This document shows positions 1 through 12,800 of a stretch of 64,000 bases of DNA, in pieces. The notes under the pieces are model-generated. The model worked only from the letters and a program-made list of their open reading frames with translations. It was not told the origin of the DNA and ran no database searches. This DNA is from Acanthococcus lagerstroemiae (Eukaryota; Arthropoda; Insecta; Hemiptera; Eriococcidae): assembly GCA_031841125.1 (NCBI GenBank), contig CM063112.1, forward strand, positions 63,231,722-63,295,721, in the 5' to 3' direction. Numbering within the stretch: the first letter of the stretch is position 1; each line of letters begins with the position of its first letter. A program made the translations under genes and the position numbers.

Positions 1-3000
1 ATTTTCTGAAGATGTAGCATAATCAAGACAGTATACTTTCGTCGCAGTTTTTCCATTCTATGTAGAATGGAACGTAAAACACACCTCGGGAAAATATTTT
101 TTCAATTGCGAGAGAAAAACAAATTATACTTCACGGCGTCACCGTACTTCAAGATCGCGTATACGTAATTGAATCCGGTCTCGTATTACAATTATTATTC
201 GTTAATCCATTTTTTTGTCTCTTCGTTCTCTACTCCTCCATTCAATTTTCATCGCGCGTCGTTTTGTTTCCGAATAATGGGGTGTTCGCGTCGCCCATTT
301 CGCATTTTCACACCCATTATTGTCGGAAGTTTTCCCCAGAGTTTTAATTTCAACTCGACGGTGTTGGCGGCACGGCGTTAGAAAGCTATTATTTACGCAT
401 CTTCGCATCCCCTCCGGCTTTCACGGATGATGTTTTTCGTTACTCATTTTTCAATGTTTGCTTTCCCAGTTACCGCTTTTCGAGAAACGTGTATTTTCAC
501 CGTCCCACCAGATGACTTATGCGCGTTCCAGAAGTTCACACCAACTCGGGTACACCGCACTGGTTTTCGGGAGAAGAGCTAAACGCCCAAATTTACCCTG
601 GCTGTGGTAGCAACATATCGGAACGGTAAAATATTTTCGTAAACAGAGTCAAGACGAGTATAGTTGGTCTTCGTTTACTTTCTTGATTTTGCGGATGCGT
701 CAAACTTGTATTTTTTCAACGTTGAAAACAATATTACCGCGAATACGAAATTGTGTCAGTGACATATTCGAGGAGCAGTGAAAGATTATTAGACTGGTGT
801 CACAAGGTACCAAATGGTACGGATCATATTCGCTGTCATTCTGTTCTTTACAACGTTGACAGATGCGAGCATTCAAAGTTTTTTTTTTTTCTTTCTTCAT
901 TTCTCTTCTTTATGCGTTATATTATGTATATACGTTAGCCATAAATAAATCGGTAGTACGTGAAGCGGTACGCATCTACGAATATTATGCGGAATGCCAC
1001 TTGCTCGATGTGAACCGAGTGTAATTGGACGTGAAACATTTTTCGATAGGTTCATTTTATATGTTTATATAAGAAGAAGAAAAAAGGAAAAAAAAAAAAC
1101 CCTAGCCAAAACGATACGCTTATTGAAAGTAGCGGCAGAGTGGAGCCGGCAAAGCAGGGTCACGAAATTTACCATTTTTCAAGTTGCCGGAAAAGCACGT
1201 GGACCAGTTTCGAAAGGTTCGCGAACATTTTCAGCACATTCGTTGATTCAGAAGATCAATTATGAACTGTCTAGATTGAGAATGGAACCGACCGAATATG
1301 AAAAATTTGAGCATCAGTACTGCTAAAATTTGGAATACATGCAATCAACACAGGCTCACGAACAACATCCATGAGAGGCTTGAACCTAAAATAGTTTTCT
1401 AACTAAAACTGAAAAGACATGACATTCCCCCGACTTGACTTACAATTTCTTGGGTCTTAGTGGACGGGGACATTAGAAGGGAGAAGAGGTTAACCCTAAG
1501 TCGAGCGGGAAAAATACACGTTTCTTACGCAAGTTCTTTGAAATTTCTAACAATTTACCCATCCTGCATGGCGAATTCGCCCCCATAAACAAATCTACAT
1601 ACTGGCCTCATTTTTCCGAGTTGTTGCAGCAGAACCACACAAATTTCCTTTGAAACTGTCAACTGAATGACGTCACGAAGAAAATTTCAATTTTAAACGT
1701 TGCGCCACCAAGCTTGGACACATAATTTTACATTCTTGATTCATTTTATACATTTCTACATTGATCTACATATATGCACAAATTTTCCTTGTTTGGGCCT
1801 TTCCCATACACCATTTGATTGATTATTACGAATGATCAAGCGATGGAACGTCCAAATTTCAGCTTTCAACCTGACTTTCACAAAATTGCGAGTTATCTCA
1901 GGAGAACACATAATTTCCATACCCCATGAATACAGACGATTATTACAGAAAATCAGAACTTAGAAATTCAAAATGTCTGTGAATTGATCCTTGCGAACCA
2001 AATAACAATTTCTATGTGGGATATTAAACGGCTTTGCATGTGAGAATGCCACAAAGAAGTGAACAACTTGGACTCGGGAACCGAAATATGTACTCGTACC
2101 AACGAATCTGTATAATGCGATCTGAAGAACTTGTTATTAACGCCACTGGTAAATCGAATCGATATAAGCCATAGACAAACATTTCGGGAGGAAGAATTTA
2201 AACGTCGATATATTACGATCAGAATAATATGTAACACATTGAGATTCTTAAAATTGGTAACGTGACGAGTGGTGAAATACATATGAACTTAAAAGGCCCA
2301 TAAAACTACATAACGGGTTACTATGTCTGCACCGCAAAAACTTAAAAATAATGGTATTCATGTTCAAATTTTGGGGAGCCTATGCCGTTGACTTTGAATC
2401 TTCCGTCAAAAGAAAAATCATTATCTCGATTTTTATTATTTCAAAACCTGACTTCCGATCTAAATGGGAACTGGAGCGGGGGGAAGGGAAGGGGAGGAAA
2501 TTAGAGGTCGGTCGGTACCCTGAAATAACAATGACCAGGAAACGAGAAACGGCTGGTTTACCTTCAAAAACAGATACAAACATCCCCACCCGCCTAGCAG
2601 AACTTCGTAAAAACCTAGCTAATGTCCAACGAGAGGCCTAAAACGTCGACTGATGTTAAGGTCCTTTCCTCGAACATTAATCCATGTTAATCAACATTTC
2701 AACCAGGATATTTATGTAGCGTTCTGAATTCGATGTAGCACTCCACTCAAGGCCTCAAAGAGCCCTGATTCCAAAATCAAAAGTTCACTCTCCTCTCCAA
2801 ATTCAATACCATTCTACTTCGAGTGGATTCAGACAGAAAAATTAGCTTGGTTGACATAACTCCATTTCCATTTGGACCACACTGCACCGCTCCTTGAGCA
2901 TGGATGAAGAGAAAGGTTTAAAACTAAAAAATTGTGCATCAAATAGGTTAACTGACAAGTTACGAGCTGAGGTTACTCCTCCCCCTTAACAAGGAAACCA

Positions 3001-6000
3001 AAGCGAGGAAAACAATCAGGCAAATAACGAGCTCGGGGGGGGGGGGGAAATTTCGAATCCAAGACCACCAATTACAGGACTCTTCCAAATGAAGAACAGA
3101 AAATTCCATAACACGGATTTCATCTGAACTGAATTCTGACTAACGTCAAACAATTCCAAGTTAATAAAGTATGAAAACGCAATTAAAAGGACGCAAGGTG
3201 CAAGAAAACATTTTCATTTCCCAACAACAACCTTCTGCCCCCTTCCCGATCATGGTACCTAGCCTCATGCTATCAGAAGGGGGTTAGTTATAAATGATAC
3301 AACAAGCAATTTCAAGACAATAAAATTTGTATTAAAAGCAGAACGACAAAATATTCTGAACATTGTAACGGTTTTTTTCGGGCCATGAAGCCAATAAAGA
3401 TGTTCTTTTTCGGAAATAATACTGTAACAGCGAATTAAAACAAATGATTGGACTCAAGCTCGGAAAGGGGAGGGACTTCTTATACACGCGCTCGTAGCAT
3501 CATCAGTATCACTGTTATTATTATCATCATCATCATTACTTCACCATTTAGCTGCATCTTGACGATTGATTTGTTTGTACAAAGAAGTTCAACTCACAAA
3601 CATCATTCATATTTTCACCCCAGAAAAAAAAAGTCACAAAAAGAGGTAAGAATTAAAAATCATCGGTGATCAACATAATGCAGAACCAAGTTTCCAAGGC
3701 AGCAAGAAGTCGCGCCATCGAGAGATGCAATAATACACTAACGCCATCTGTTGAAATGTTCAGAAACCACGAAGCCAAGAAAGATCGCGATCAGCGCACT
3801 CTTGTAAACATTGTCATATAACGAAACTAACCGACTATACGATCAGCGCCATCTAACGGGCATACAATACTTCAATATGAGCTACAACACAGAGTGCTTA
3901 GTATTCGATCCCAACAGAGAGCTCTTGGATAGGTTCAACGAACTTTCGCCTCACTGGCGATGCTTCGCGTTCATGCGTTGTTCTGAAAATTACGAAACCG
4001 TTAACGGTTACACGACATTCGAATTTTCCAACTTCTACTCGCATCGGAGTTCACTGCCCGACAACTCTCCAGTAACAAAGAAGCTCGTTGTTCCGCCTTA
4101 GTCGATTGACTGAGTGAAGCCCCGGTACATTAGCCAAAATAAAATCGAGAACGGTAAATTTTGAGTTACGAATTTCGAAGAATTCACAGCCTTCTCAAGG
4201 CAAGAAATTCGACAAGGAGGCGGGTGACCAAAACCGAATTGGTATGACAGCGAAATCAAACCTGGTAATTCACTTTTTGAAAATCATTTCCTCAGGACAA
4301 GGAGAGAGGAAGGAATTAATAGGTTCCAGCAAAGATTATTGCTCACAATGCATGGAAACGTGCCCTACAAGATTTACTCCGGGAACGGTTGGGGGAATTG
4401 AATAATCTCAAGCAACATGTTCACCCAATATAAGTTTACACCAAATCAGTTTCTTTTTTAAAGAAAATACATAAGACACTCACCACCACCACAAGTTCAA
4501 GATCAGTTTCCAGGCACATCAACATCCACCGCGGTTGCCATGTATTTCTAACCGTATTTTCACGAACCGAAAATTACGCAGAATTACTTATCAGTTCGGC
4601 AGTAGAACCAACCATTTCCTACGAATTTACCTACAAAAAGGAAAAAACACGTAAGAAACCATGTCAATGTATACTTAACATCAGTGTAGCAGTCTAGTGT
4701 ATCATGAAGCGGCATGGGTCAACTATATTCAAGTCTTCAATTTTTCACGAGCTATCAAGCTGACAACGCAGATTTGCTTGAATCTGCATGCATACTCCCA
4801 AACTCGAAGAATCACTTCTAACTTAAAAAGTGGATCGCAGTCTACAAGGAATAAACTCACAACACCCTTTATTCAGTCTGTTTTAGTACAGATTGCAAAA
4901 TTAATAGTGATAAATCAACCACTAGCCTAGCAAGATACAAATATGCTATCGGAATTCCTTAATATTCGGATACGATTTCTTCTGACCATTTAAGGAATTT
5001 AATCTGAAGGGAGCCTCATTCGGACCCTTTAAAGTAACGTGGGGATCACGTGACGTTCATTCATAACTCATTTCAAGCATACATCAAAACTTGAAATTAA
5101 TGAAGGCTCAGTGAGACTCCTTATTACACTGTTCAGACCAAGACTGGCCAAGATTACTAGATCTTCCATCAAACAAAAATAGCATGATCTAAAGCTCGCC
5201 AGGCTTTCTATCTGAATGATCTTTCACCGAGTCCCAAGATGACCTAAAATCATGACCTCAAACCAAAGAGCTTTTAAAAATCGGAAGAAATCATGATCGA
5301 AAGATCACTGGAATCCTGCTCACCTCTCATTCAGACCACGACGACTTGTTAAGAACGATATAAACTCACTCAAATTCCGCCGATATCAAGGGCGCACTCA
5401 ATCCCTTTCAAACCCTCAAATCGTACTCTCACCCTCTCCTCCAATCATGCACGCGAACTTAATAGCTCTGGAGATTCCATTCATACATAACAAATTGCTG
5501 CTTAAAAATGGACTACTTTTGTCTCCAGTCGTATTCCAATAGTTCTTTAATTACAGATTCATCAAACCGTCAAACACGAAATCGGAGCGACTTATTCAGA
5601 ATGGAGTGGGTTAGGGACGGAAGGAGTTTCGATGTAGCCAAAAATTCAAAGCTGGCTAACTTAAAAATATGTGTAACAGGTAGCAAACGATTTGAAAATA
5701 GGATATCCAGTTTCTAGATATTGATATAACACACTGTAGCCTACCAAATCAATCAATTAAATGAAAACCAGTTACATAAGCTGCAAGATTAAGTGGTTCA
5801 ACTTGACCATTCAATATTGGTATTTCCGACCCATCTTCAGAGAATCACCGAGGTAAAATGTGCGATGTATAGAATTCATAGGAAAGGTGGTTAGAGTCGA
5901 ATATTCAATAATCGCTAATACGAAAAATTCATCTAGATCATTTAGGCTTTGCATTCAAAACGTTCTGAACTTCTTTAGAACCCACCGAGATTCTTCGAGA

Positions 6001-7338
6001 TACCTCACCGTTCTAATACGATTCCTACAGACTATTTATGAGTAATCTGATCTCATTTGAGACTCATCGAGAATGTAAAAACTATGTAAGACTTGTTTCA
6101 AGTCTGCTGTAAAGACGCCCGAGACTCGTCAAGATTAAACATGGCTCAACTTCGTCTCCACATGAAATACAAGCTCAGAAACCAGGAGAAAATAGGATGT
6201 CCGAGCTTAAGTAGGGAAAAAGGAAATTGGTTTTGGTTTTTGTCGGAACACTTTCACTTCCCTCCTCTGTACGTAGAAATATAGTACGTAAAATACTAGC
6301 CTTCTCCAGTAATATCAACTAGTGTCTGAAGGTGGTTGAAGTTCAACAGAAGATTCTTCATAAAAGAAAATACAATTTTCTTTGAAACATCACGCTAGTA
6401 GATTTTCTAATGAATGAAAAAAAAAAAATCAGATCCGAACAATTCCTTCTTTACGCCACAGAAATCTTGACACGAAATTAAGGGGAAAAAAACCGTGTCC
6501 GCCGCGCAAGGAAGCTCCAAAATAGGGCTACTGAGTCTACTAACAATGATATAATGCACTGATAAATGTCACGTGATGACGTATATAAACTTTAGGATTT
6601 ACCGAATCCATAAGTCCTCCTGTTTACTTTTTTGTTTTTTTAGACGCACATCTATCTCGAAAACATCAAGGCGGGGAAGGGGGGGGGGCTCCTGTAACAC
6701 AGACGGAGTTTCTGGAGTTAATTTCTGAAATTGTTTTAGCAGCAGTAGCCCCTGCCTACAACATTCTACAAAAAGCTGCCATCTGAAATATTACAATTTG
6801 AGTAATATATGTGGGGGCATCGATGACATCACATATATTGTTTTTAGCGTCGCGAATTCATTCTTGGGACCCTTTCGGTTGTAAGCACTAACCAGAAGTC
6901 TCTACAAGAGAGTAAGACTTGAAATATTGGGTTTTCAACATGTGGACGCAGGTTATTTACTAAGCGACAACGAAAACGCGATCACATTAAAATACTTCGC
7001 CATTTCATTTCATTCAAACTCTGAGATAAAATGAAACTACCTAAACTTTTTGACAATATTGATAGTTTCCTAAGAAGAAATCAAACTACCTTTAACCATA
7101 CTGAGAGTTATCTAGAGTACTATTTAAACTATCAGAAAATACAAATCAGTATGAATCGCATCTTCAACCCTAAAAAAAAAGGAAGAGTTCTTTCTCATCG
7201 TTAAGAGATGCAAAATTAGAAACAAAAATGAATGCTCGAAAAGGACTTTTTTTTTTAACGTGAACACGCCCTAAGCCAACCTATACAGCTACTTATGATA
7301 CTTCGAACTTGCGCAGTGTCCCTCATTTTTCAAGTTAC
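1..7338. other. Non-genic stretch, left edge
   Basis: I recognise no gene here. Open frames are short and mutually overlapping. Positions 160-560 are locally CpG-rich on both strands and could be an untranslated first exon. Around 3700-3870 the words 'gcgccatct' and 'gatcagcgc' recur, suggesting an old dispersed repeat. Poly-G or poly-C runs occur near 3036 and 6676. A 96-codon frame at 3811-4101 (plus) is open, but its first ATG is internal and I see no conserved motif. The 110-codon frame at 994-1326 is crossed by a poly-A run and looks fortuitous. The stretch could be intron of a minus-strand gene starting further right, or intergenic DNA. Confidence 0.5.
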
Positions 7339-8905
7339 CGATTAGATCCTTCATCCGATAGCACGTTGGTCCACGGCAAATGCTTCGCCTTGCCAATGAC
7401 CTTCCGGACTCGCTCCTCTTCCATACACCTCTGCGGCTCGCCAATTCTGAACGGCGGGCTGATAACCTCGACACTAAGAACCACGAATCCTACGAATAAA
7501 CAAATCTACTTTACGACACCGTTCGACCGAAAACCCGACCTCGCTATATTAGTCGCGCAAATATTATTCGTTAATCGAAAGTCAACAACGCACCCGGTTA
7601 ACATACAGCGAAAAACGCAAATAATTGACAAGTTGGCCACATTCACACCATTTTCGTCGCTGGTAGGAGGAGACCTGGACACAGGACACAGACACACGCA
7701 CACATACATACACCTGATCAATAATACGTTCGTTGACATCGAAAGAGTTCGAATGCCGCAGGTTCGAACAATATTCGTCGAGTACACACGCAGATGGTAC
7801 AAAGAGGCGACGACGTTACAATATAATGGAGACGCGCGAATCTCAAGAGAGAGGAAAAAATGAATCGAGAGGTGATGTCCGCCGAATTAGTCAGGCTCCG
7901 GCCATCGTGAGACGGACTTCGAATCGCCAACATACCTCACCTGGCTGGTTGGCCGGGCCGAAGCCTTCGATACGAACCGAAGGACCGACATACCGGCGAC
8001 CACGAAAGCAAAATATCCAACCGACTCGGAACGGTCCGACCTGTTCTGTACCGTCCAAAATCGAACAGACGTTAGTGCAAAATACCACCGACAATCTGAT
8101 CACGTTTACGAAATACAAAAATTCCAACACGAGAATACCTTCTTTTGTTTCTTTCTCTCTTTCTCCTCGTACGAGCGACAGAAACGAACATTGTCATTCG
8201 CGACTCTCTCACCAACTTCGCGGCGACCGAAGTGAACTCATCTCGAGAATTCACATTCACAAAACACGTTACTATTTTTCGCCCTTGAACTTCCGCCACA
8301 CGGTCCGGCCCTCCCGACTCGTATCTATCGCTCCTTCTCTGTCGGGTCTAGCAAATAAATAAAAAATAAAATAGGGAAAAAATAATACAAAAAATAAAAT
8401 GAAATAAGAGGAAAAGAAAATCGCGTCTACGGCGCACGCTTATAATACATATTTATCGCGTATACACTGGTTGACGTCTCTCCAGAAAGGTGAATACTCG
8501 TTGATATCAATCTCATTCAACTGTGTGCGGCGACAACTTCTTGCCCGACACAACCCGCGAAAGCTGTGTGTGCCAAATTTACAACAGCGACCGGCGAGTG
8601 TAGACTTCGCGAAGCGGTCAAAGCGCGGCGGCCGCCTCGCCAGACGCGGGGCAGAGACACACGTTCGACCGGCCAATAAATAAATTGCATAACCGCGTTA
8701 AATCGAGTTCGGTTCATTTTTTGCATCGCGACGAAATAAAAAACTGCAAGGGGAAAAAAACCGCGCAAGAGCGAGCCAATTATTCGAGACAGGAAATGAG
8801 GAATATTAAACGTCACAGACGTAGAAAACAGAAAACACAATTCGCACAGAGTTCGGACGCTAGTCCAGTAAAATCTGACAAATAAATGCCTCGAGTTTCG
8901 AGTAA
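7290..8905. promoter_or_regulatory. CpG-rich first-exon/promoter-like island
   Basis: About 1.6 kb is visibly richer in CG dinucleotides than its flanks and poor in stop codons on both strands, so long overlapping frames appear on the plus strand (7309-7863 and 7733-8362) and several on the minus strand. Such two-strand openness is typical of CpG-rich 5' exons and promoters rather than of a coding exon. A minus-strand start codon with an open frame and a splice donor lies at its left end (7339-7424, separate entry), which would make most of the island 5'UTR and promoter of a minus-strand gene. No TATA box was found that clearly decides the start site. Confidence 0.4.
7339..7424 (-). CDS. Possible first coding exon of an unrecognised minus-strand gene
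   Basis: On the minus strand an ATG at 7424-7422 opens a frame of 28 codons plus 2 bases. It begins MEEERVRKVIGKAKHLPW, is rich in charged residues, and ends at a splice donor (AATCG followed by gtaactt). A TAG lies in frame upstream, so the ATG would be the first in its frame. The exon sits at the left end of a CpG-rich island that could be its 5'UTR. I do not recognise the peptide and could not follow the gene into a second exon, which would lie further left or outside the window. The alternative is chance: other frames here are open too, so this is a weak call. Confidence 0.25.
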
Positions 8906-8977
8906 AATTTGACATGATCGGCCAGCTGGGTGTGAATACTGGGAGTAGGCAGAAGACTACGACGAGGGCTTCGTTTT

Positions 8978-9290
8978 CAGGGACGTACCGATGGTGGTGG
9001 GGTGGGGGAGAGGAGAGCTTCCCCCGTAGGAAATGTTGTACTCAGCAGTTGGGAAAATTTACCATTTCAGTCGGCCGAAGTTGGGACATTTCGGTAGCGT
9101 TGGGAAAATCCGACAGGTCAAAAACTTTTCTCTTCTTTTTCTTTCTTTCTTTGATACCTGAGAATTTCGAGTTGAGAACATCCAAGTCAGAAGCATTTTT
9201 TTGTTGCTTCGACACTTGGAATCTTGAGTTGAATCAGTTGGGATTTTCACCCCCCCTCCTCCCCAAGGAAAACTTTTCGCTACGCCCCTG
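8978..9290. mobile_element. hAT-type miniature element (313 bp) with perfect 8-bp duplication
   Basis: The left end reads CAGGGACGTACC and the right end GCTACGCCCCTG, whose reverse complement is CAGGGGCGTAGC. The ends are therefore imperfect inverted repeats starting CAG(G/T)G, as in hAT elements. The element is flanked by identical 8-bp sequences TTCGTTTT at 8970-8977 and 9291-9298, the duplication length of the hAT superfamily. G-runs follow the left end and C-runs precede the right end. It holds no transposase and is non-autonomous. It belongs with the elements at 25243, 29567, 43103, 44344 and 46098. Confidence 0.85.
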
Positions 9291-9632
9291 TTCGTTTTAC
9301 AATCGGTCAAATGGCCCTACAAATAGAATCATTGATAAACCGTGATCAACTCATTGGATGATCCCTATTTTCAAAAGTTTCTTCAACGACACTCTTACCC
9401 TGGAAGCAGTTCCAAATAGTCCAAAAATATTCTCAAAAATGGTTGAGCTCGATCGGGCAATACTAACCCATGCCTCACGAGGGTCGAGGTTCAACTTTTC
9501 TTTAATAAAAACTGGCCACAAAGAATGAAAAATACCAAAAAAATCGAAAAAACGACTGATCCCAATGGAAACGAAAAAGAGTTGATAGTCTGAGATCGGT
9601 TCATCGTGCAGGGAAAATTATACAACTTCCAA

Positions 9633-9820
9633 GGGCTTGTATTGTACAACTTGGTTAAAAATAACTGACGGTTAAAATGCCAATCAGGTTTATAACCTCC
9701 GGTTCAATGGTAACCGCGATTTAAGCGAAGTGTTTTTCAACCCACAGAAACTGGCAGGTTAATCACGTTAACGGATTGTTAAACAGAATCCCATTAACCA
9801 CACTTTATAATACTGGCCCC
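9633..9820. mobile_element. Candidate inverted-repeat element with GGTTAA/TTAACC motifs
   Basis: The left part (gggcttgtattgtacaac, then ttggttaaa) resembles the reverse complement of the right part (ggggccagtattataaag, then tgtggttaatg), giving imperfect inverted ends about 190 bp apart. The interior contains further GGTTAA/AACC pairs that could fold. I cannot define a clean target-site duplication. The call as a miniature transposon rests on the inverted ends only. Confidence 0.45.
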
Positions 9821-12800
9821 AAGTTACTAGAGTGGCTGCAGTAGCAGCACTTGAATACGCCTCTCGTAATCGACACACACAGTCTAGCTTTATGGCATCG
9901 AATAAACTCAAGAATTCAGTTTCCAGACAAATTTTGAGAAGTTTAAAGACCGTAATCGGGTAATATGTTATCTAGAGATAGAAAAGTTGATTAAAAAGTA
10001 CAGAAACTACTATAAATTTGCCCGTTTTCAGAAACTATTGTAAATTTACCCATTTTACAACAACTAAAACGAACTGATGCCTGTGAACATGAGCAGTATA
10101 TGTATATACAAAAATTTCCACGTCTACATTCGTATTACGTGCTGATCTAAACATCAGAAAATGTGCTGGGCAGAAGTTTAGGGTCTCCGCGTATCCCCCC
10201 CCCCCCCACACACTATAAATTTAGAAATGAGGGTTCGACAGTGCTTCGGAAACTAAATCGAATTTAGAATAACGTACTTCGGAATAAAATAATTTAGGAA
10301 AAACACTCAGGAAATGGGGTTTAAATATGAAAAATTGGACTCTGCACCCTGCCAACTAGAAAATAGGTCAGTACACTTTCTTTTTTAACCATATTTTTTA
10401 AATGATTTTCCGAAACTATTCTCCTTAGAATGCCCTCCCTCCTACTTTGAAGAGGAAACACTCTACTCCAGTGGCGGAAGCACAAGGACAGGAATAAATC
10501 AACGGATAACACAGGACCAGGGGGCAGATCAGTTACATCAATCCTCGAATCATTTTCAAAGTATATTAGTCTACTAATTAATTAAATCTTGCGCAAATTT
10601 CTCAAAATATACTGAAAAACTGGGAATATTTCAAAAAAGACATCAGAATCGTACTTTCAAAGCGGATTCGTCCTCAGTTGCGCCAAGTTTTTCATTTCGG
10701 TATGTGGACGCGCGTGTTTCAAGCCCGTTTCATTAACTTGCAGAATAGGTTTTGAATTTTGCATTTTCTTTTTTACACGGAGTGGAGGAGATACTGCACC
10801 CTTGTGTTCATCAGCGATCCACGATCCGTTATCAGAATGATTTTGCACAATGACCCGTCACTCGAATCCTTTTTTTCGTGATTTGAACAACTCTCTGACT
10901 CGGATGAATCGAAAGTAACTTTTTTCAATGAATGGGGTTACCTATGTTAACAGTACATGAAATTTCACAGAAAAATGTCAACATTCTTCCGAGCCAACTT
11001 TAATGTGACATCTGAGCTCACCAATTCGGTAAGTGTACTATGGTAGCTCGCATTTATCCCTGATAGATTAATTTCCTCGAAGACCCCACCCGATCAATGC
11101 CAATAAAGTAAAATTCCTCCCGTGCATTACATTGACTGAACAACAGAGATACGAACTGTAACACCTTTCTCCTCATTTAACAATTTCGAAGGGGTGTCAT
11201 GAAAAACTGGAAATTTCAATAACCAGGAGAACTCTAAGTTTAAACGGAAATGAAATCCCCGTGAAATATCTTCACACCCATCACACATAAGTTTTGACCA
11301 CTTCCTACCATCAAAGAAAAGCTGACCTAAAAACTCGAGAGCTCACGTCATTTTCACCCCCCCCCTTCAGGAGCCATCGACTCAAACCATGGAATCATCC
11401 TACACGATCCAATCAATATCAATTAATAATCAAAAGATCCACTCAGAACTGAGTTCGAATTTTTATCGCCAATCGGGATCGAGAAGAAAATCGATTATAA
11501 TCAAATTAGGGGAGAGACCGTGAAACACGTGTTTGTTCCTGTCAATTATCGATCACTTAGCTGGAATTTCATTTCACTCTGTTCCAACTGATCTGGAAAA
11601 AAAAAAAAAAAAAAGGCGGGAGGTTGCCAGAAGAGAAATATTCAACAGGAGTAAATGAGCCACCCCAAAGTTCATTAACCAAATTGGTGGGTTTGAATGG
11701 CAAGAAGCCCAATAGGTACAGAAATATATTATTTTAATAATAGATTTTAAAAAAATTAAATGAAAAAAAGGTCTGATAGAACTTCTTTGTTGCTTCTCCA
11801 ATAAAATAGCGATTGCCCCTGTTATAGCCCCGATAGAGACCTAAGTGACTTCCTATCGTTATTATGAAAAAAAAGGGAGAAGGTTGGAAATACAGTTGTA
11901 CAAGCTCATGCATCAAAGAGGAATTTCGGAACTTTGTTCAGTTGCGTCAAGTGTTATAAGCAGCAAGGATGCTACTGACCGGTTTATTCGCAAGGATCTG
12001 TCATCTTCGAAAATTCTTTCCTTCTCTGATACTGCTCCAATCAAAAGGTTCTTCGGGTTACACTGGTTTCAGAAAAGCCTTAGTGATAGACTTGATAGAT
12101 AGAATAAGTACGAATAATCGGATAGACACACCTGAGTGTATCAAATAATTATTGAGTGTATCAAATAATTATTAAATTTATTCACGGTATCGGTTTAAAT
12201 TCCACAAGTAAGTCATACAGAAACTGAAATGTAAAAACGAAGTACTTTTTCAGGACTCTTTGCAGGATTGTAGCCGGCATATTTTCCATCTTTCCCCCAG
12301 TGAGCAATTTTTTTTTGTTCCCAATTGTTTTATCCCCTTCACACTCCCTCCTTTTTCTTTCCCCACTTCCTTCCTCATTGTGGATACAGATTCTGCGCTA
12401 CACTTTTCAATGACTGATCATGAAAATCGCAAAAAATTCATTTTTTAGCACTTCTACCAAAAATGGAAAAATTTTCAAGACACTCAAGATCTACATTCAA
12501 AATTCGGGACTTCTCAGGACTTGAAAGACTTTTCAGTAACTGAAGACACCCTGCCCAAATGTACAATTTGAATAAAATCATGGTCAAAACTGGGTTTAGC
12601 GGCCTTTCAAGTCTACGCAACGATACCAATTTTGTACTCGTAGCAATTTTCGAACTCAACTTCCCAACAAGTACCGTAACTTCCAACTTGAGTTTCAACA
12701 ATTTAAACTGGATTCTATTACTTCTGCAAGTGGTATCAAAGGTCTGAGGATAAATAAAAGAAACATTTCCCATGCACTACTACATGGAGATCGAGGTATA

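Noticed and set aside
7733..8362. 209-codon plus-strand frame
   Set aside because: It overlaps another long frame and several minus-strand frames in a CpG-rich stop-poor island; the composition is Arg/Ser/Thr-rich without motifs, so a chance frame is more likely.
10470..10485. Lone CAGTGGCGGAAG resembling a hAT left end
   Set aside because: No matching right end or repeated flank (CTCTACTC) was found within several hundred bases.
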